Origin: Saccharomycopsis fibuligera x Saccharomycopsis cf. fibuligera | Taxonomy: Eukaryota > Ascomycota > Saccharomycetes > Ascoideales > Saccharomycopsidaceae | Length of the DNA: 64,000 bases | Reading direction: 5' to 3' | Assembly: GCA_001936135.1 (NCBI GenBank) | Contig: CP012813.1 | Coordinates: 1,488,001-1,552,000, forward strand | In this document: in pieces, positions 61,878 to 64,000 of the stretch | How positions within the stretch are numbered: position 1 is the stretch's first letter | How the letters are laid out: each line of letters starts with the position of its first letter | Made by a program: the position numbers and the translations under genes | The notes under the pieces: generated by a model | Told to the model about the DNA's origin: nothing | The model's database searches: none | Seen by the model: the letters and a program-made list of their open reading frames with translations, nothing else

Positions 61878-62828
61878 AACATAAAAATTGATGCAATCTT
61901 CTACTTTGCAAAAGCTTTCGTGTGAAAAAATTGATTCAATTTTTCATTAATTATAATTTTTTCTTGATAAGCTCTGATATTGTGGATTTTTGTATTTTCC
62001 TGATCATTAAGCTTGCAGACTATAATGGTATTTTGAGTAATATCTGTCCACCAGAACAGTACGTAAACTAACAGCTCATTATTGGTGAACATAAATAAAT
62101 CGTAGCATTCTTTTTACGTTTCATTTTTGGTTTAAGTACTTGAAATATGTATATGTATAAAAAAACTTATAGATTTATAACACAGAAAAGCAATACACGA
62201 TAACATAGTGCAGCTGAGGCAATGGGGGAGTGAGAAAATGATTGAGTGAGCCAATGTACTAGACAATAAACATATAGGTAAATGTTATATTAAATAAATT
62301 AGTGAATGTATCAATGTGTGGGTGACGGACAAAAGAAAAAACATAATGGATTTAAAACTAGTAAACCGGTAAACTAGCAAACAAGTAAATAAGCAAATAA
62401 GCAAATATAAATAATAATAAACAAAATATGTAAACAAGTTTTAAACAAAACTAAATATTCTCGTCTAATGAAACTGTAGGGTAGTATTATGGCCAAAAGT
62501 GTAGAAAAAAAATGAAAAAAGAAAACCAAGATTAACAAACGAAACGAAAGGAAAACATGATAAGCAGTCATAAAAACCCAAAAATATGGCACAAAAAAAT
62601 TTTTTTTCGATAAAAAATTGCTATGTTTTATAAGAGTTTTTCTTCAACAAAAAATAAAAAAAAAAAATAAAAATAAAAATAAAAAAGGTATAACGATAAT
62701 TTTGTGAAGGCCTTTGTTTGTAAAGGTTAGTCTTAGGTCAACTAAGACAATACCAATAATTGTAATAATTAAATGATCATGAGCAACAAATTATGAATAA
62801 ACAACCATTTAGCAGGAGAGAAGATGCC
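61878..62828. other. AT-rich intergenic stretch
   Basis: About 950 bp between the small Cys-rich ORF and the 3' end of the ELL-like gene, with A runs and aagcaaataagcaaat repeats near 62380-62407. No gene is seen. Confidence 0.6.
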
Positions 62829-64000
62829 CTATTTAAATAATTTTGAAGTTCTCATTCCAGGAATCTTTTGTTTGTTCATAGCATGCTGTGACTTGTATCC
62901 TGTGTTTTTGGATACTTTGCTATTATTACCGACCGCTGGCTTGCTTGGCAACGAGATCACACTTTTTTTTGCAGAAGAAAAGGCAGGCGCACCAGGAGTT
63001 TGACCTTTTCTTTTAATTTTTCTTTCGCCACCTTCATTTTTTAACTCTCTTCTGGCGGCAGAGCTAGTATTATTGATGACAGGAACATTATTGCTATAAG
63101 CATTGTTAGCACTTGGAGTACGCGAGTGTCCGCGCACTATCTGTCTATGATATGGCGGTTCCTCGTATCCTTGTCTTTCCTTTGGCTTTTCTGATCTTTC
63201 CAATCTCTCTTGTCTCAAAGGTCTCTCTTTGGGCCTTTCGGGTCTCTCTCTTGGCTTTTCAGATCTTTCCCTTGGTTTTTCAGGTCTTTCCCTTGGTTTT
63301 TCAGGTCTTTCTCTTGGCTTTTCAGGTCTTTCTCTTGGCTTTTCAGGTCTTTCCCTTGGTTTTTCAGGTCTTTCTCTTGGCTTTTCAGATCTTTCTCTTG
63401 GTTTTTCAGATCTCTCTTTTGGCTTTTCAGATCTCTCTTTTGGCTTTTCAGATCTTTCTCTTGGTTTTTCAGATCTCTCTTTTGGCTTTTCAGATCTCTC
63501 TTTTGGCTTTTCTAATTTTTCAAATCTTTCTGGTTTTTCAGGCCTTTCCACCTTTTCCGATTTTTCGCCAGGTTTTTTGGACTTCACTTTAACCTTCTCC
63601 TGCTTTTGTTTATCTTTATTCTTCCATGCATGCTCCATAGCCCAAAGTCGTTTCTTCCATAATGTCAATTCGTTATGCAATTGAATGACTCTCTTCACAT
63701 CTTCAACATCATCCTCGGCAAAAGATTTTATATTTTTGCTTTTGCCCTTATTTTTCTTTGACATGCTTCTTTGAATGTGAAGATACAATGATTGGTACTC
63801 AGCATATTTCTCTTTGAATTTGGTTGCTAACTCGACCGCTTGGGGCAGAAGCTTGTCATCATTCTTTAAATCAGATATTGCTGTTGTTAAACTTGCTGCA
63901 GAAGTCTTTGATGCAGATGGTGAAGAAGCCTCGTATTTAACGTTGGCCAAGCTTTTAGATGTAATGTTGCTAATCATCTTTTTGGCCGGTTTCTTCTCGC
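62829..64000 (-). CDS. ELL/occludin-homology-like protein, C-terminal part (5' end outside window)
   Basis: The frame is open to the right edge, so the ATG at 63977 is probably internal. About 390 codons are present. Residues shortly after that ATG, LPQAVELATKFKEKYAEYQS and VKRVIQLHNELTLWKKRLWA, resemble the occludin-homology domain at the C terminus of ELL elongation factors (two helices around a Y-x-x-L core and a late LHN-x-L-x-x-x-KR-L). Downstream is a Lys-rich region, then about twelve (K/R)-E-R-(S/P)-E-K-P heptads, then a basic Ser-rich tail ending GMRTSKLFK. The heptads come from a 21-bp tandem repeat. The assignment is tentative; it could be another helical, basic nuclear protein. 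S. cerevisiae has no ELL. Confidence 0.45.
   Translation of the reverse strand, partial: EKKPAKKMISNITSKSLANVKYEASSPSASKTSAASLTTAISDLKNDDKLLPQAVELATKFKEKYAEYQSLYLHIQRSMSKKNKGKSKNIKSFAEDDVEDVKRVIQLHNELTLWKKRLWAMEHAWKNKDKQKQEKVKVKSKKPGEKSEKVERPEKPERFEKLEKPKERSEKPKERSEKPRERSEKPKERSEKPKERSEKPRERSEKPRERPEKPRERPEKPRERPEKPRERPEKPRERPEKPRERSEKPRERPERPKERPLRQERLERSEKPKERQGYEEPPYHRQIVRGHSRTPSANNAYSNNVPVINNTSSAARRELKNEGGERKIKRKGQTPGAPAFSSAKKSVISLPSKPAVGNNSKVSKNTGYKSQHAMNKQKIPGMRTSKLFK
63253..63504 (-). repeat. 21-bp minisatellite, twelve units, coding (K/R)ER(S/P)EKP
   Basis: Twelve head-to-tail 21-bp copies with few differences (ggNttttcagRtctYtcYcttt pattern on the plus strand). Five consecutive units carry Pro and the rest Ser at the variable position, suggesting block duplication. 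Degenerate copies flank both sides. In-frame length change is expected between strains. Confidence 0.9.

Noticed and set aside
63113-63684. Plus-strand open frames of 100-160 codons with LSLGFSG or LAFQVFP repeats
   Set aside because: They are antisense readings of the 21-bp repeat, which stays open in several frames because 21 is a multiple of 3.

Overview
The window is nuclear chromosomal DNA from an ascomycete yeast of the CTG-Ser clade, probably close to Lodderomyces elongisporus or the Candida parapsilosis group. The evidence is a compact set of nearly intronless genes with recognisable yeast orthologues (SRO9, GPI12, YTP1, TUL1, SYT1, YCG1, YVC1, MLS1, PMS1, FKH2), long poly(A)/poly(T) and triplet tracts, proteins rich in Asn, Gln and Ser runs, and CTG codons at places where Ser fits the family better than Leu (GPI12 codon 180, SYT1 codon 1194). 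The species itself is inferred, not shown. Products quoted here that contain CTG should be read with Ser at those positions.

Layout. From 1 to 32 kb there are ordinary housekeeping genes: the 3' part of the mRNA cap methyltransferase gene (ABD1 type), SRO9, GPI12, a mitochondrial expression factor, YTP1, TUL1, a mitochondrial ribosomal protein, the Arf-GEF SYT1, a MIT/coiled-coil protein, condensin YCG1, a PPR-like mitochondrial protein and the vacuolar TRP channel YVC1. From 32.3 to 40 kb the character changes. This stretch is gene-poor and fast-evolving, with a decayed protein-kinase fragment, a secreted low-complexity protein and a secreted aspartyl-protease homologue that has lost its catalytic residues and carries six KPVDFTTV-type repeats. 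MLS1 (malate synthase) follows, behind a promoter with a perfect carbon-source-responsive element and a GC-rich palindrome.

From 42.4 to 47.4 kb there is a 5 kb gene-free stretch leading to a FlbD-type R2R3 Myb regulator. It holds triplet repeats, a GGTTGG-repeat hairpin and a 44-codon upstream ORF whose stop overlaps the Myb start codon (ATGA). After it come PMS1 (with an MCB box upstream), FKH2 (a split gene: 15-codon first exon, 526-nt intron with GTATGT and TACTAAC), an unrecognised protein with a possible PD-(D/E)XK-like core, a doubtful Cys-rich small ORF, and the C-terminal part of an ELL/occludin-like protein that runs off the right edge.

The genes do not form one pathway. The most unusual points are the catalytically dead repeat-bearing protease homologue, the Myb leader with its overlapping uORF and G-rich hairpin, the FKH2 split gene, and a degenerate 11-bp tandem array between SRO9 and GPI12. 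No tRNA, rRNA, CRISPR array or intact transposon was recognised.
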